From NCBI GenBank assembly GCA_030998225.1, contig JAPYXD010000737.1, positions 2,976,001 to 3,040,000 of the forward strand: DNA of 64,000 bases, given 5' to 3'. The position numbers were made by a program, and so were the translations under genes. Origin of the DNA: Diplolepis rosae. Lineage: Eukaryota; Arthropoda; Insecta; Hymenoptera; Diplolepididae. Below the pieces are notes generated by a model. The model made no database searches, had not been told where the DNA came from, and was given only the letters and a program-made list of their open reading frames with translations. Below, in pieces: positions 34,680 to 47,446 of this stretch; position 1 is the first letter of the stretch; each line of letters starts with the position of its first letter.

Positions 34680-37367
34680 GGCCACTTTATAAAAATTCTT
34701 ATACCCCTAAGAATTTGAGCATTACTTGGCCACTCTTTTCAGGTCAGACTGCGTTCAACTCGCGTATTACGCGCCTATTTTTCTATTTATATCAGCCCTG
34801 AAGTCCAGTGAACTCGCGCATTACTTGGACACTTTATATATAAAAATTCTGTACTAAGAATTCGCGCATTACTTGGCCACATAATTTTAAGCCAGAGTCC
34901 GAAGAGCTCGCGCATTACTTGGCCACTTTATATAAAAATCCTGTCCTAAGAATTCGCGCATTATTTTGCCTCCTTATTTAGGTCAGACTTCGTTTGATCT
35001 CGCGTATTACGCTGCTATTTTTGCATTTATATCAGTCCTGACGTCCATTGAACTCGCGCATTACTTGGCCACCTTACTGAAAATCTGAGTCCGAAGAGCT
35101 CGCGCATTACTTGGCCACTCTTTTCAGATCAGAGTTTATTCACCGCGCGTATTACGCGGCTATTTTTGCATTTATATCAGTCATGACGTCCATTGAACTC
35201 GCGCATTACTTGGCCACCTTACTGAAAATCTGAGTCCGAAGTGCTCGCGCATTACTTGGCCGCTTTATTCAGGTCAGAGTCTAAGGACCCTAAGTGTTAA
35301 TTATTATTTTTTGGCCACTTTATAAAAATTCTTATACCCCTAAGAATTCGCGCATTACTTGGCCACTCTTTTCAGGTCAGACTGCGTTCAACTCGCGTAT
35401 TACGCGCCTATTTTTGTATTTATATCAGTCCTGACGTCCATTGAACTCGCGCATTACTTGGCCACATAATTTTAAGCCAGAGTCCGAAGAGCTCGCGCAT
35501 TACTTGGCCACTTTATATTAAAAATTCTGTACTAAGAATTCGCGCATTACTTTGCCAACATATTTAGGTCAGAATTCGTTTGATCTCGCGTCTTCCGCGG
35601 CTATTTTTGCATTTATATCAGTCCTGACGTCCATTGAACTCGCGCATTACTTGGCCACCTTACTGTAAATTAGAGTCCGAAGTGCTCGGGCATTACTTGG
35701 CCGCTTTATTCAGGTCAGAGTCTAAGGACCCTAAGTGTTAATTATTATTTTTTGGCCACTTTATAAAAATTCTTATACCCCTAATAATTCGCGCATTACT
35801 TGGCCACTCTTTTCAGATCAGACTTCGTTCAAAACGCGTATTACGCGGCAATTTTTGTATTTATATCAGTCCTGACGTCCATTGAACTCGCGCATTACTT
35901 GGCCACATAATTTTAAGCCAGAGTCCGAAGAGCTCGCGCATTACTTGGCTACTTTATATAAAAATTCTGTACTCCTAAGAATTCGCGCATTACTTTGCCT
36001 CCTTATTTAGGTCAGACTTCGTTTGATCTCGCGTATTACGCGGCTATTTTTGCATTTATATCAGTCCTGACGTCCATTGAACTCGCGAATTACTTGGCCA
36101 CATAATTTTAAGCCAGAGTCCGACGAGCTCGCGCATTACTTGGCCACTTTATATAAAAATTCTGTATTAAGAATTCGCGCATTACTTTGCCACCTTATTT
36201 AAGTCAGATTTCGTTTGATCTCGCGTATCACGCGGCTATTTTGCATTTATATCAGTCCTGGCGTCCATTGAACTCGCGAATTACTTGGCCACATAATTCT
36301 TAAGCCAGAGTCCGAAGAGCTCGCGCATTACTTGGCCACTTTATATAAAAATCCTGTCCTAAGAATTCGCGCATTATTTTGCCTCCTTATTTAGGTCAGA
36401 CTTCGTTTGATCTCGCGTATTACGCGGCTAATTGTGCATTTATATCAGTCCTGACGTCCATTGAACTCGCGCATTACTTGGCCACCTTACTGAAAATCTG
36501 AGTCCGAAGTGCTCGCGCATTACTTGGCCGCTTTATTCAGGTCAGAGTCTAAGGACCCTAAGTGTTAATTATTATTTTTTGGCCACTTTATAAAAATTCT
36601 TATACCCCTAAGAATTCGCGCATTACTTCGCCTCCTTATTTAGGTCAGACTTCGTTTGATCTCGCGTATTACGCTGCTATTTTTGTATTTATATCAGTCC
36701 TGACGTCCCTAGACCTCGCGCATTACGTGGCCACATAACATTAATTCTGATTCCGAAGAGGTCGCGCATTACTTGGCCACTCTTTTCAGGTCAGACTTCG
36801 TTCAACTCGCGTATTACGCGGCTATTTTTGCATTCATATCAGTCCTGACGTCCATTGAACTCGCGCATTACTTGGCCACCTTACTGTAAATCTGAGTCCG
36901 GAGTGCTCGCGCATTACTTGGCCGCTTTATTCAGGTCAGAGTCTAAGGACCCTAAGTGTTAATTATTATTTTTTGGCCACTTTATAAAAATTCTTATACC
37001 CCTAAGAATTCGCGCATTACTTGGCCACTCTTTTCAGGTCAGACTGCGTTCAACTCGCGTATTACGCGCCTATTTTTGTATTTATATCAGTCCTGACGTC
37101 CATTGAACTCGCGCATTACTTGGCCACCTTACTGAAAATCTGAGTCCGAAGAGCTCGCGCATTACTTGGCCACTCTTTTCAGATCAGACTTTGTTCAACT
37201 CGCGTATTACGCGGCTATTTTTGCATTTATATCAGTCCTGACGTCCATTGAACTCGCGCATTACTTGGCCACCTTACTGAAAATCTGAGTCCGAAGTGCT
37301 CGCGCATTACTAGGCCGCTTTATTCAGGTCAGAGTCTAAGGACCTTAAGTGTTAATTATTAGTTTTT
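34680..37367 (-). repeat. Right-arm module, 2688 bp
   Basis: Blocks are 34680-35312 (633), 35313-35753 (441), 35754-36580 (827), 36581-36974 (394) and 36975-37367 (393). A strongly diverged monomer pair lies at 36707-36765. Confidence 0.9.
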
Positions 37368-39469
37368 GGCCACTTTATAAAAATTCTTATACCCCTAAGA
37401 ATTCGCGCTTTACTTGGCCACTCTTCTCAGGTCAGACTGCGTTCAACTCGCGTATTACGCGCCTATTTTTCTATTTATATCAGTCCTGACGTCCATTGAA
37501 CTCGCGCATTACTTGGACACTTTATATATAAAAATTCTGTACTAAGAATTCGCGCATTACTTGGCCACATAAATTTAAGACAGAGTCCGAATAGCACGCG
37601 CATTACTTGTCAACTTTATAAAAAAATCCTGTCCTAAGAATTCGCGCATTATTTTGCCTCCTTATTTAGGTCAGACTTCGTTTGATCTCGCGTATTACGC
37701 TGCTATTTTTGCATTTATATCAGTCCTGACGTCCATTGAACTCGCGCATTACTTGGCCACCTTACTGAAAATCTGAGTCCGAAGAGCTCGCGCATTACTT
37801 GGCCACTCTTTTCTGATCAGACTTTGTTCAACTCGAGTATTACGAGGCTATTTTTGCATTTATATCAGTCCTGACGTCCATTGAACTCGCGCATTACTTG
37901 GCCACCTTACTGATAATCTGAGTCCGAAGTGCTCGCGCATTACTTGGCCGCTTTATTCAGGTCAGAGTCTAAGGACCCTAAGTGTTAATTATTATTTTTT
38001 GGCCACTTTATAAAAATTCTTATACTCCTAAGAATTCGAGCATTACTTGGCCACTCTTTTCAGGTCAGACTGCGTTCAACTCTCGTATTACGCGCCTATT
38101 TTTGTATTTATATCAGTCCTGACGTCCATTGAACTCGCGCATTACTTGGCCACATAATTTTAAGCCAGAGTCCGAAGAGCTCGCGCATTACTTGGCCACT
38201 TTATATTAAAATTCTGTACTAAGAATTCGCGCATTACTTTGCCACCTTATTTAGGTCAGATTTCGTTTGATCTCGCGTATTACGCGGCTATTTTTGCATT
38301 TATATCAGTCCTGACGTCCATTGAACTCGCGCATTACTTGGCCACCTTACTGTAAATTAGAGTCCGAAGTGCTCGCGCATTACTTGGCCGCTTTATTCAG
38401 GTCAGAGTCTAAGGCCCCTAAGTGTTAATTATTATTTTTTGGCCACTTTATAAAAATTCTTATACCCCGAAGAATTCGCGCATTACTTGGCCACTCTTTT
38501 CAGATCCGACTTCGTTCAACTCGCGTATTACGCGGCCATTTTTGTATTTATATCAGTCCTGACGTCCATTGAACTCGCGCATTACTTGGCCACATAATTT
38601 TAAGCCAGAGTCCGAAGAGCTCGCGCATTACTTGGCTACTTTATATAAAAATTCTGTACTCCTAAGAATTCGCGCATTACTTTGCCTCCTTATTTAGGTC
38701 AGACTTCGTTTGATCTCGCGTATTACGCGGCTATTTTGGCATTTATATCAGTCCTGGCGTCCATTGAACTCGCGAATTACTTGGCCACATAATTTTAAGC
38801 CAGAGTCCGAAGAGCTCGCGCATTACTTGGCCACTTTATATAAAAATCCTGTCCTAAGAATTCGCGCATTATTTTGCCTCCTTATTTAGGTCAGTCTTCG
38901 TTTGATCTCGCGTATTACGCGGCTAATTGTGCATTTATTTCAGTCCTGACGTTCATTGAACTCGCGCATTACTTGGCCACCTTATTGAAAATCTGAGTCC
39001 GAAGTGCTCGTGCATTACTTGGCCGCTTTATTCAGGTCAGAGTCTAAGGACCCTAAGTGTTAATTATTATTTTTTGGCCACTTTATAAAAATTCTTATAC
39101 CCCTAAGAATTCGCGCATTTCTTTGCCTCCTTATTTAGGTCAGACTTCGTTTGATCTCGCGTATTACGCGCCTATTTTTGCATTTATATCAGTCCTGACG
39201 TCCATTGAACTCGCGTATTACTTGGCCACCTTACTGAAAATCTGAGTCCGAAGAGCTCGCGCATTACTTGGCCACTCTTTTCAGATCAGACTTTGTTCAT
39301 CTCGCGTATTACGCGGCTATTTTTCCATTTATATCTGTCCTGTACTCCATTGAACTCGCGCATTAATTGGCCACCTTACTGAAAATCTGAGTCCGGAGTG
39401 CTCGCGCATTACTTGGCCGCTTTATTCAGGTCAGAGTCTAAGGACCCTAAGTGTTAATTATTATTTGTT
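37368..39469 (-). repeat. Right-arm module, 2102 bp (shortest)
   Basis: Blocks are 37368-38000 (633), 38001-38440 (440), 38441-39075 (635) and 39076-39469 (394). The 440 block carries ACTCTCGTATTACG (about 38082) and AAGGCCCCTAAG (about 38412); the first is also present at the inversion junction. Confidence 0.9.
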
Positions 39470-42400
39470 GGCCACTTTATAAAAATTCTTATACCCCTAA
39501 GAATTCGCGCTTTACTTAGCCACTCTTTTCAGGTCAGACTGCGTTCAACTCGCGTATTACGCGCCTATTTTTGTATTTATATCAGTCCTGAAGTCCAGTG
39601 AACTCGCGCATTACTTGGACACTTTATATATAAAAATTCTGTACTAAGAATTCGCGCATTACTTGGCCACATAATTTTAAGCCAGAGTCCGAAGAGCTCG
39701 CGCATTACTTGGCCACTTTATATAAAAATCCTGTCCTAAGAATTCGCGCATTATTTTGCCTCCTTATTTAGGTCAGACTTCGTTTGATCTCGCGTATTAC
39801 GCTGCTATTTTTGCATTTATATCAGTCCTGACGTCCATTGAACTCGCGCATTACTTGGCCACCTTACTGAAAATCTGAGTCCGAAGAGCTCGCGCATTAC
39901 TTGGCCACTCTTTTCAGATCAGATTTTGTTCAACTCGCGTATTACGCGGCTATTTTTGCATTTATATCAGTCCTGACGTCCATTGAACTCGCGCATTACT
40001 TGGCCACCTTACTGAAAATCTGAGTCCGAAGTGCTCGCGCATTACTTGGCCGCTTTATTCAGGTCAGAGTCTAAGGACCCTAAGTGTTAATTATTATTTT
40101 TTGGCCACTTTATAAAAATTCTTATACCCCTAAGAATTTGAGCATTACTTAGCCACTCATTTCAGGTCAGACTGCGTTCAACTCGCGTATTACGCGCCTA
40201 TTTTTGTATTTATATCAGTCCTGACGTCCATTGAACTCGCGCATTACTTGGCCACATAATTTTAAGCCAGAGTCCGAAGAGCTCGCGCATTACTTGGCCA
40301 CTTTATATTAAAATTCTGTACTAAGAATTCGCGCATTACTTTGCCACCTTATTTAGGTCAGATTTCGTTTGATCTCGCGTATTACGCGGCTATTTTTGCA
40401 TTTATATCAGTCCTGACGTCCATTGAACTCGCGCATTACTTGGCCACCTTACTGTAAATCAGAGTCCGAAGTGCTCGCGCATTACTTGGCATTTTATTCA
40501 GGTCAGAGTCTAAGGACCCTAAGTGTTAATTATTATTTTTTGGCCACTTTATAAAAATTCTTATACCCCTAAGAATTCGCGCATTACTTGGCCACTCTTT
40601 TCAGATCAGACTTCGTTCAACTCGCGTATTACGCGGCTATTTTTGTATTTATATCAGTCCTGACGTCCATTGAACTCGCGCATTACTTGGCCACATAATT
40701 TTAAGCCAGAGTCCGAAGAGCTCGCGCATTACTTGGCTACTTTATATAAAAATTCTGTACTCCTAAGAATTCGCGCATTACTTTGCCTCCTTATTTAGGT
40801 CAGACTTCGTTTGATCTCGCGTATTACGCGGCTATTTTGCATTTATATCAGTCCTGACGTCCATTGAACTCGCGAATTACTTGGCCACATAATTTTAAGC
40901 CAGAGTCCGAAGAGCTCGCGCATTACTTGGCCACTTTATATAAAAATCCTGTCCTAAGAATTCGCGCATTATTTTGCCTCCTTATTTAGGTCATCCTTCG
41001 TTTGATCTCGCGTATTACGCGGCTAATTGTGCATTTATATCAGTCCTGACGTCCATTGAACTCGCGCATTACTTGGCCACCTTACTGAAAATCTGAGTCC
41101 GAAGAGCTCGCGCATTACTTGGCCACTCTTTTCAGATCAGACTTCGTTCAACTCGCGTATTACGCGGCTATTTTTGCATTTATATCAGTCCTGACGTCCA
41201 TTGAACTCGCGCATTACTTGGACACTTTATATATAAAAATTCTGTACTAAGAATTCGCGCATTATTTTGCCTCCTTATTTAGGTCAGACATTGTTTGATC
41301 TCGCGTATTACGCGGCTATTTTTGCATTGATATCAGTCCTGACGTCCATTGAACTCGCGCATTACTTGGCCACCTTACTGTAAATCTGAGTCCGGAGTGC
41401 TCGCGCATTACTTGGCCGCTTTATTCAGGTCAGAGTCTAAGGACCCTAAGTGTTAATTATTATTTTTTGGCCACTTTATAAAAATTCTTATACCCCTAAG
41501 AATTCGCGCATTACTTGGCCACTCTTTTCAGGTCAGACTGCGTTCAACTCGCGTATTACGCGCCTATTTTTCTATTTATATCAGTCCTGACGTCCATTGA
41601 ACTCGCGCATTACTTGGCCACCTTACTGAAAATCTGAGTCCGAAGAGCTCGCGCATTACTTGGCCACTCTTTTCAGATCAGACTGTGTTCATCTCGCGTA
41701 TTACGCGGCTATTTTTGCATTTATATCAGTCCTGACGTCCTTTGACCTCGCGCATTACTTGGCCACCTTACTGAAAATCTGGAGTCCGGAGTGCTCGCGC
41801 ATTACTTGGCCGCTTTATTCAGGTCAGAGTCTAAGGACCCTAAGTGTTAATTATTATTTTTTGGACACTTTATAAAAATTCTTATACCCCTAAGAATTCG
41901 CGCTTTACTTGGCCACTCTTTTCAGGTCAGACTGCGTTCAACTCGCGTATTACGCGCCTATTTTTGTATTTATATCAGTCCTGAAGTCCAGTGAACTCGC
42001 GCATTACTTGGACACTTTATATATAAAAATTCTGTACTAAGAACTCGCGAATTACTTGGCCACATAATTTTAAGCCAGAGTCCGAAGAGCTCGCGCATTA
42101 CTTGGCCACTTTATATAAAAATCCTGTCCTAAGAATTCGCGCATTATTTTGCCTCCTTATTTAGGTCAGTCTTCGTTTGATCTCGCGTATTACGCGGCTA
42201 ATTGTGCATTTATATCAGTCCTGACGTCCATTGAACTCGCGCATTACTTGGCCACCTTACTGAAAATCTGAGTCCGAAGAGCTCGCGCATTACTTGGCCA
42301 CTCTTTTCAGATCAGACTTTGTTCAACTCGCGTATTACGCGGCTATTTTTGCATTCATATCAGTCCTGACGTCCATTGAACTCGCGCATTACTTGGACAC

Positions 42401-43919
42401 TTTATATATAAAAATTCTGTACTAAGAATTCGCGCATTATTTTGCCACCTTATTTAGGTCAGACATTGTTTGATCTCGCGTATTACGCGGCTATTTTTGC
42501 ATTGATATCAGTCCTGACGTCCATTGAACTCGCGCATTACTTGGCCACCTTACTGTAAATCTGAGTCCGGAGTGCTCGCGCATTACTTGGCCGCATTATT
42601 CAGGTCAGAGTCTAAAGACCCTAAGTGTTAATTATTATTTTTTGGCCACTTTATAAAAATTCTTATACCCCTAAGAATTCGCGCATTACTTGGCCACTCT
42701 TTTCAGGTCAGACTGCGTTCACCTCGCGTATTACGCGCCTATTTTTCTATTTATATCAGTCCTGACGTCCATTGAACTCGCGCATTACTTGGCCACCTTA
42801 CTGAAAATCTGAGTCCGAAGAGCTCGCGCATTACTTGGCCACTCTTTTCGGATATGTCTTTTTTCATCTCGCGTATTACGCGGCTATTTTTGCATTCATA
42901 TCAGTCCTGACGTCCATTGAACTCGCGCATTACTTGGCCACCTTACTGAAAATCTGAGTCCGGAGTGCTCGCGCATTACTTGGCCACTTTATTCAGGTCA
43001 GAGTCTAAGGACCCTAAGTGTTAATTATTATTTTTTGGACACTTTATAAAAATTCTTATACCCCTAAGAATTCGCGCTTTACTTGGCCACTCTTTTCAGG
43101 TCAGACTGCGTTCAACTCGCGTATTACGCGCCTATTTTTTGTATTTATATCAGTCCTGAAGTCCAGTGAACTCGCGCATTACTTGGACACTTTATTTATA
43201 AAAATTGTGTACATAGAATTCGCGCATTACTTGGCCACATAATTTTAAGCCAGAGTCCGAAGAGCTCGCGCATTACTTGGCCACTTTATATAAAAATCCT
43301 GTCCTAAGAATTCGCGCATTATTTTGCCTCCTTATTTAGATCAGACTTCGTTTGATCTCGCGTATTACGCGGCTAATTGTGCATTTATATCAGTCCTAAC
43401 GTCCATTGAACTCGCGCATTACTTGGCTACCTTACTGAAAATCTGAGTCCGAAGTGCTCGCGCATTACTTGGCCGCTTTATTCAGGTCAGAGTCTAAGGA
43501 CCCTAAGTGTTAATTATTATTTTTTGGCCACTTTATAAAAATTCTTATACCCCTAAGAATTCGCGCATTACTTTGCCTCCTTATTTAGGTCAGACTTCGT
43601 TTGATCTCGCGTATTACGCGGCTAATTGTGCATTTATATCAGTCCTAACGTCCTTTGCACTCGCGCATTACTTGGCCACCTTACTGAAAATCTGAGTCCG
43701 AAGTGCTCGGGCATTACTTGGCCACTCTTTTCATATCAGACTTTGTTCATCTCGCGTATTACGCGGCTATTTTTGCATTCATATCAGTCCTGACGTCCAT
43801 TGAACTCGCGCATTACTTGGCCACCTTACTGAAAATCTGAGTCCGGAGTGCTCGCGCATTACTTGGCCGCTTTATTCAGGTCAGAGTCTAAGGACCCTAA
43901 GTGTTAATTATTATTTTTT
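39470..43919 (-). repeat. Right-arm module, 4450 bp
   Basis: Blocks are 39470-40102 (633), 40103-40541 (439), 40542-41468 (927), 41469-41862 (394), 41863-42643 (781), 42644-43036 (393), 43037-43525 (489) and 43526-43919 (394). In the 439 block G reads TTGGCATTTTATTCAGG near 40487, losing the GCGGCC boundary. Confidence 0.9.
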
Positions 43920-46900
43920 GGCCACTTTATAAAAATTCTTATACCCCTAAGAATTCGCGCTTTACTTGGCCACTCTTTTCAGGTCAGACTGCGTTCAACT
44001 CGCGTATTACGCGCCTATTTTTGTATTTATATCAGTCCTGAAGTCCAGTGAACTCGCGCATTACTTGGACACTTTATATATAAAAATTCTGTACTAAGAA
44101 TTCGCGCATTACTTGGCCACATAATTATAAGCAAGATTCCGAAGAGCACACGCATTACGTGGCCAATTTAAATAAAAATCCTGTCCTAAGAATTCGCGCA
44201 TTATTTTGCCTCCTTATTTAGGTCAGACTTCGTTTGATCTCGCGTATTACGCTGCTATTTTTGCATTTATATCAGTCCTGACGTCCATTGAACTCGCGCA
44301 TTACTTGGCCACCTTACTGAAAAACTGATTACGAAGAGCTCGCGCATTACTTGGCCACTATTTTCAGATCAGACTTTTTTCAACTCGCGTATTACGCGGC
44401 TATTTTTGCATTTATATCAGTCCTGACGTCCATTGAACTCGCGCATTACTTGGCCACCTTACTGAAAATCTGAGTCCGAAGTGCTCGCGCATTACTTGGC
44501 CGCTTTATTCAGGTCAGAGTCTAAGGACCCTAAGTGTTAATTATTATTTTTTGGCCACTTTATAAAAATTCTTATACCCCTAAGAATTTGAGCATTACTT
44601 GGCCACTCTTTTCAGGTCAGACTGCGTTCAACTCGCGTATTACGCGCCTATTTTTGTATTTATATCAGTCCTGACGTCCATTGAACTCGCGCATTACTTG
44701 GCCACATAATTTTAAGCCAGAGTCCGAAGAGCTCGCGCATTACTTGGCCACTTTATATTAAAATTCTGTACTAAGAATTCGCGCATTACTTTGCCACCTT
44801 ATTTAGGTCAGATTTCGTTTGATCTCGCGTATTACGCGGCTATTTTTGCATTTATATCAGTCCTGACGTCCATTGAACTCGCGCATTACTTGGCCACCTT
44901 TACTGTAAATTAGAGTCCGAAGTGCTCGCGCATTACTTGGCCGCTTTATTCAGGTCAGAGTCTAAGGACCCTAAGTGTTAATTATTATTTTTTGGCCACT
45001 TTATAAAAATTCTTATACCCCTAAGAATTCGCGCATTACTTGGCCCCTCTTTTCAGATCAGACTTCGTTCAACTCGCGTATTACGTGGCCATTTTTGTAT
45101 TTATATCAGTCCTGACGTCCATTGAACTCGCGCATTACTTGGCCACATAATTTTAAGCCTGAGTCCGAAGAGCTCGCGCATTACTTGGCTACTTTATATA
45201 AAAATTCTGTACTCCTAAGAATTCGCGCATTACTTTGCCTCCTTATTTAGGTCAGACTTCGTTTGATCTCGCGTATTACGCGGCTATTTTGGCATTTATA
45301 TCAGTCCTGGCGTCCATTGAACTCGCGAATTACTTGGCCACATAATTTTAAGCCAGAGTCCGAAGAGCTCGCGCATTACTTGGCCACTTTATATAAAAAT
45401 CCTGTCCTAAGAATTCGCGCAAAATTTTGCCTCCTTATTTAGGTCAGTCTTCGTTTGATCTCGCGTATTGCGCGGCTAATTGTGCATTTATATCAGTCCT
45501 GACGTCCATTGAACTCGCGCATTACTTGGCCACCTTACTGAAAATCTGAGTCCGAAGTGCTCGCGCATTACTTGGCCGCTTTATTCAGGTCAGAGTCTAA
45601 GGACCCTAAGTGTTAATTATTATTTTTTGGCCACTTTATAAAAATTCTTATACCCCTAAGAATTCGCGCATTACTTTGCCTCCTTATTTAGGTCAGACTT
45701 CGTTTGATCTCGCGTATTGCGCGGCTATTTTTGCATTTATATCAGTCCTGACGTCCATTGAACTCGCGCATTACTTGGCCACCTTACTGAAAATCTGAGT
45801 CCGAAGAGCTCGCGCATTACTTGGCCACTCTTTTCAGATCAGACTTTGTTCAACTCGCGTATTACGCGGCTATTTTTGCATTTATATCAGTCCTGACGTC
45901 CATTGAACTCGCGCATTACTTGGACACTTTATATAAAAATCCTGTACTAAGAATTCGCGCATTACTTTTCCACCTTATTTAAGTCAGACATTGTTTGATC
46001 TCGCGTATTACGCGGCTTTTTTTCCATTTATATCAGTCCTGAACTCCATTGAACTCGCGCATTACTTGGCCACCTTACTGTAAATCTGAGTCCGGAGTGC
46101 TCGCGCATTTACTTGGCCGCTTTATTTCAGGTCAGAGTCTAAGGACCCTAAGTGTTAATTATTATTTTTTGGCCACTTTATAAAAATTCTTATACCCCTA
46201 AGAATTCGCGCATTACTTGGCCACTCTTTTCAGGTCAGACTGCGTTCAACCCGCGTATTACGCGCCTATTTTTCTATTTATATCAGTCCTGACGTCCATT
46301 GAACTCGCGCATTACTTGGCCACCTTACTGAAAATCTGAGTCCGAAGAGCTCGCGCATTACTTGGCCACTCTTTTCAGATCAGACTTTGTTCATCTCGCG
46401 TATTACGCGGCTATTTTTGCATTCATATCAGTCCTGACGTCCATTGAACTCGCGCATTACTTGGCCACCTTACTGAAAATCTGAGTCCGGAGTGCTCGCG
46501 CATTACTTGGCCGCTTTATTCAGGTCAGAGTCTAAGGACCCTAAGTGTTAATTATTATTTTTTGGCCACTTTATAAAAATTCTTATACCCCTAAGAATTC
46601 GCGCATTACTTGGCCACTCTTATCAGGTCAGACTGCGTACAACACGCGTATTACGCGCCTATTTTTGTATTTATATCAGTCCTGAAGTCCAGTGAACTCG
46701 CGCATTACTTGGACACTTTATATATAAAAATTCTGTACTAAGAATTCGCGCATTACTTGGCCACATAATTTTAAGCCAGAGTCCGAAGAGCTAGCGCATT
46801 ACTTGGCCACTTTATATAAAAATCCTGTCCTAAGAATTCGCGCATTATTTTGCCTCCTTATTTAGATCAGACTTCGTTTGATCTCGCGTATTACGCGGCT

Positions 46901-47446
46901 AATTGTGCATTTATATCAGTCCTAACGTCCATTGCACTCGCGCATTACTTTGGCTACCTTACTGAAAATCTGAGTCCGAAGTGCTCGCGCATTACTTGGC
47001 CGCTTTATTCAGGTCAGAGTCTAAGGACCCTAAGTGTTAATTATTATTTTTTGGCCACTTTTATAAAAATTCTTATACCCCTAAGAATTCGCGCATTACT
47101 TGGCCACTCTTTTCAGGTCAGACTGCGTTCAACTCGCGTATCACGCGCCTATTTTTCTATTTATATCAGTCCTGACGTCCATTGAATTCGCGCTTTACTT
47201 GGCCACCTTTCTGATAATCTGTGTCCGAAGAGCTCGCGCATTACTTGGCCACTCTTTTCAGATCAGACTTTGTTCATCTCGCGTATTACGCGGCTATTTT
47301 TGCATTCATATCAGTCCTGACGTCCATTGAACTCGCGCATTACTTGGCTACCTTACTGAAAATCTGAGTCCGGAGTGCTCGCGCATTACTTGGCCGCTTT
47401 ATTCAGGTCAGAGTCTAAGGACCCTAAGTGTTAATTATTATTTTTT
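43920..47446 (-). repeat. Right-arm module, 3527 bp
   Basis: Blocks are 43920-44552 (633), 44553-44993 (441), 44994-45628 (635), 45629-46170 (542), 46171-46563 (393), 46564-47052 (489) and 47053-47446 (394). The 393-bp block parses on the - strand as C 46171-46218, B 46219-46265, A 46266-46317, H 46318-46363, B 46364-46410, A 46411-46462, H 46463-46508, G 46509-46563. This confirms the class lengths found on the left. Confidence 0.92.

Noticed and set aside
46850..47185. Open frame of about 111 codons, and many others of 60-104 codons such as 28890-29078, 49327-49623 and 52275-52589
   Set aside because: They start at GTG or TTG, translate monomers directly (recurring NSRIT and ELAHYLATL segments), stop wherever the HOR frame shifts, and have no domain or gene context.
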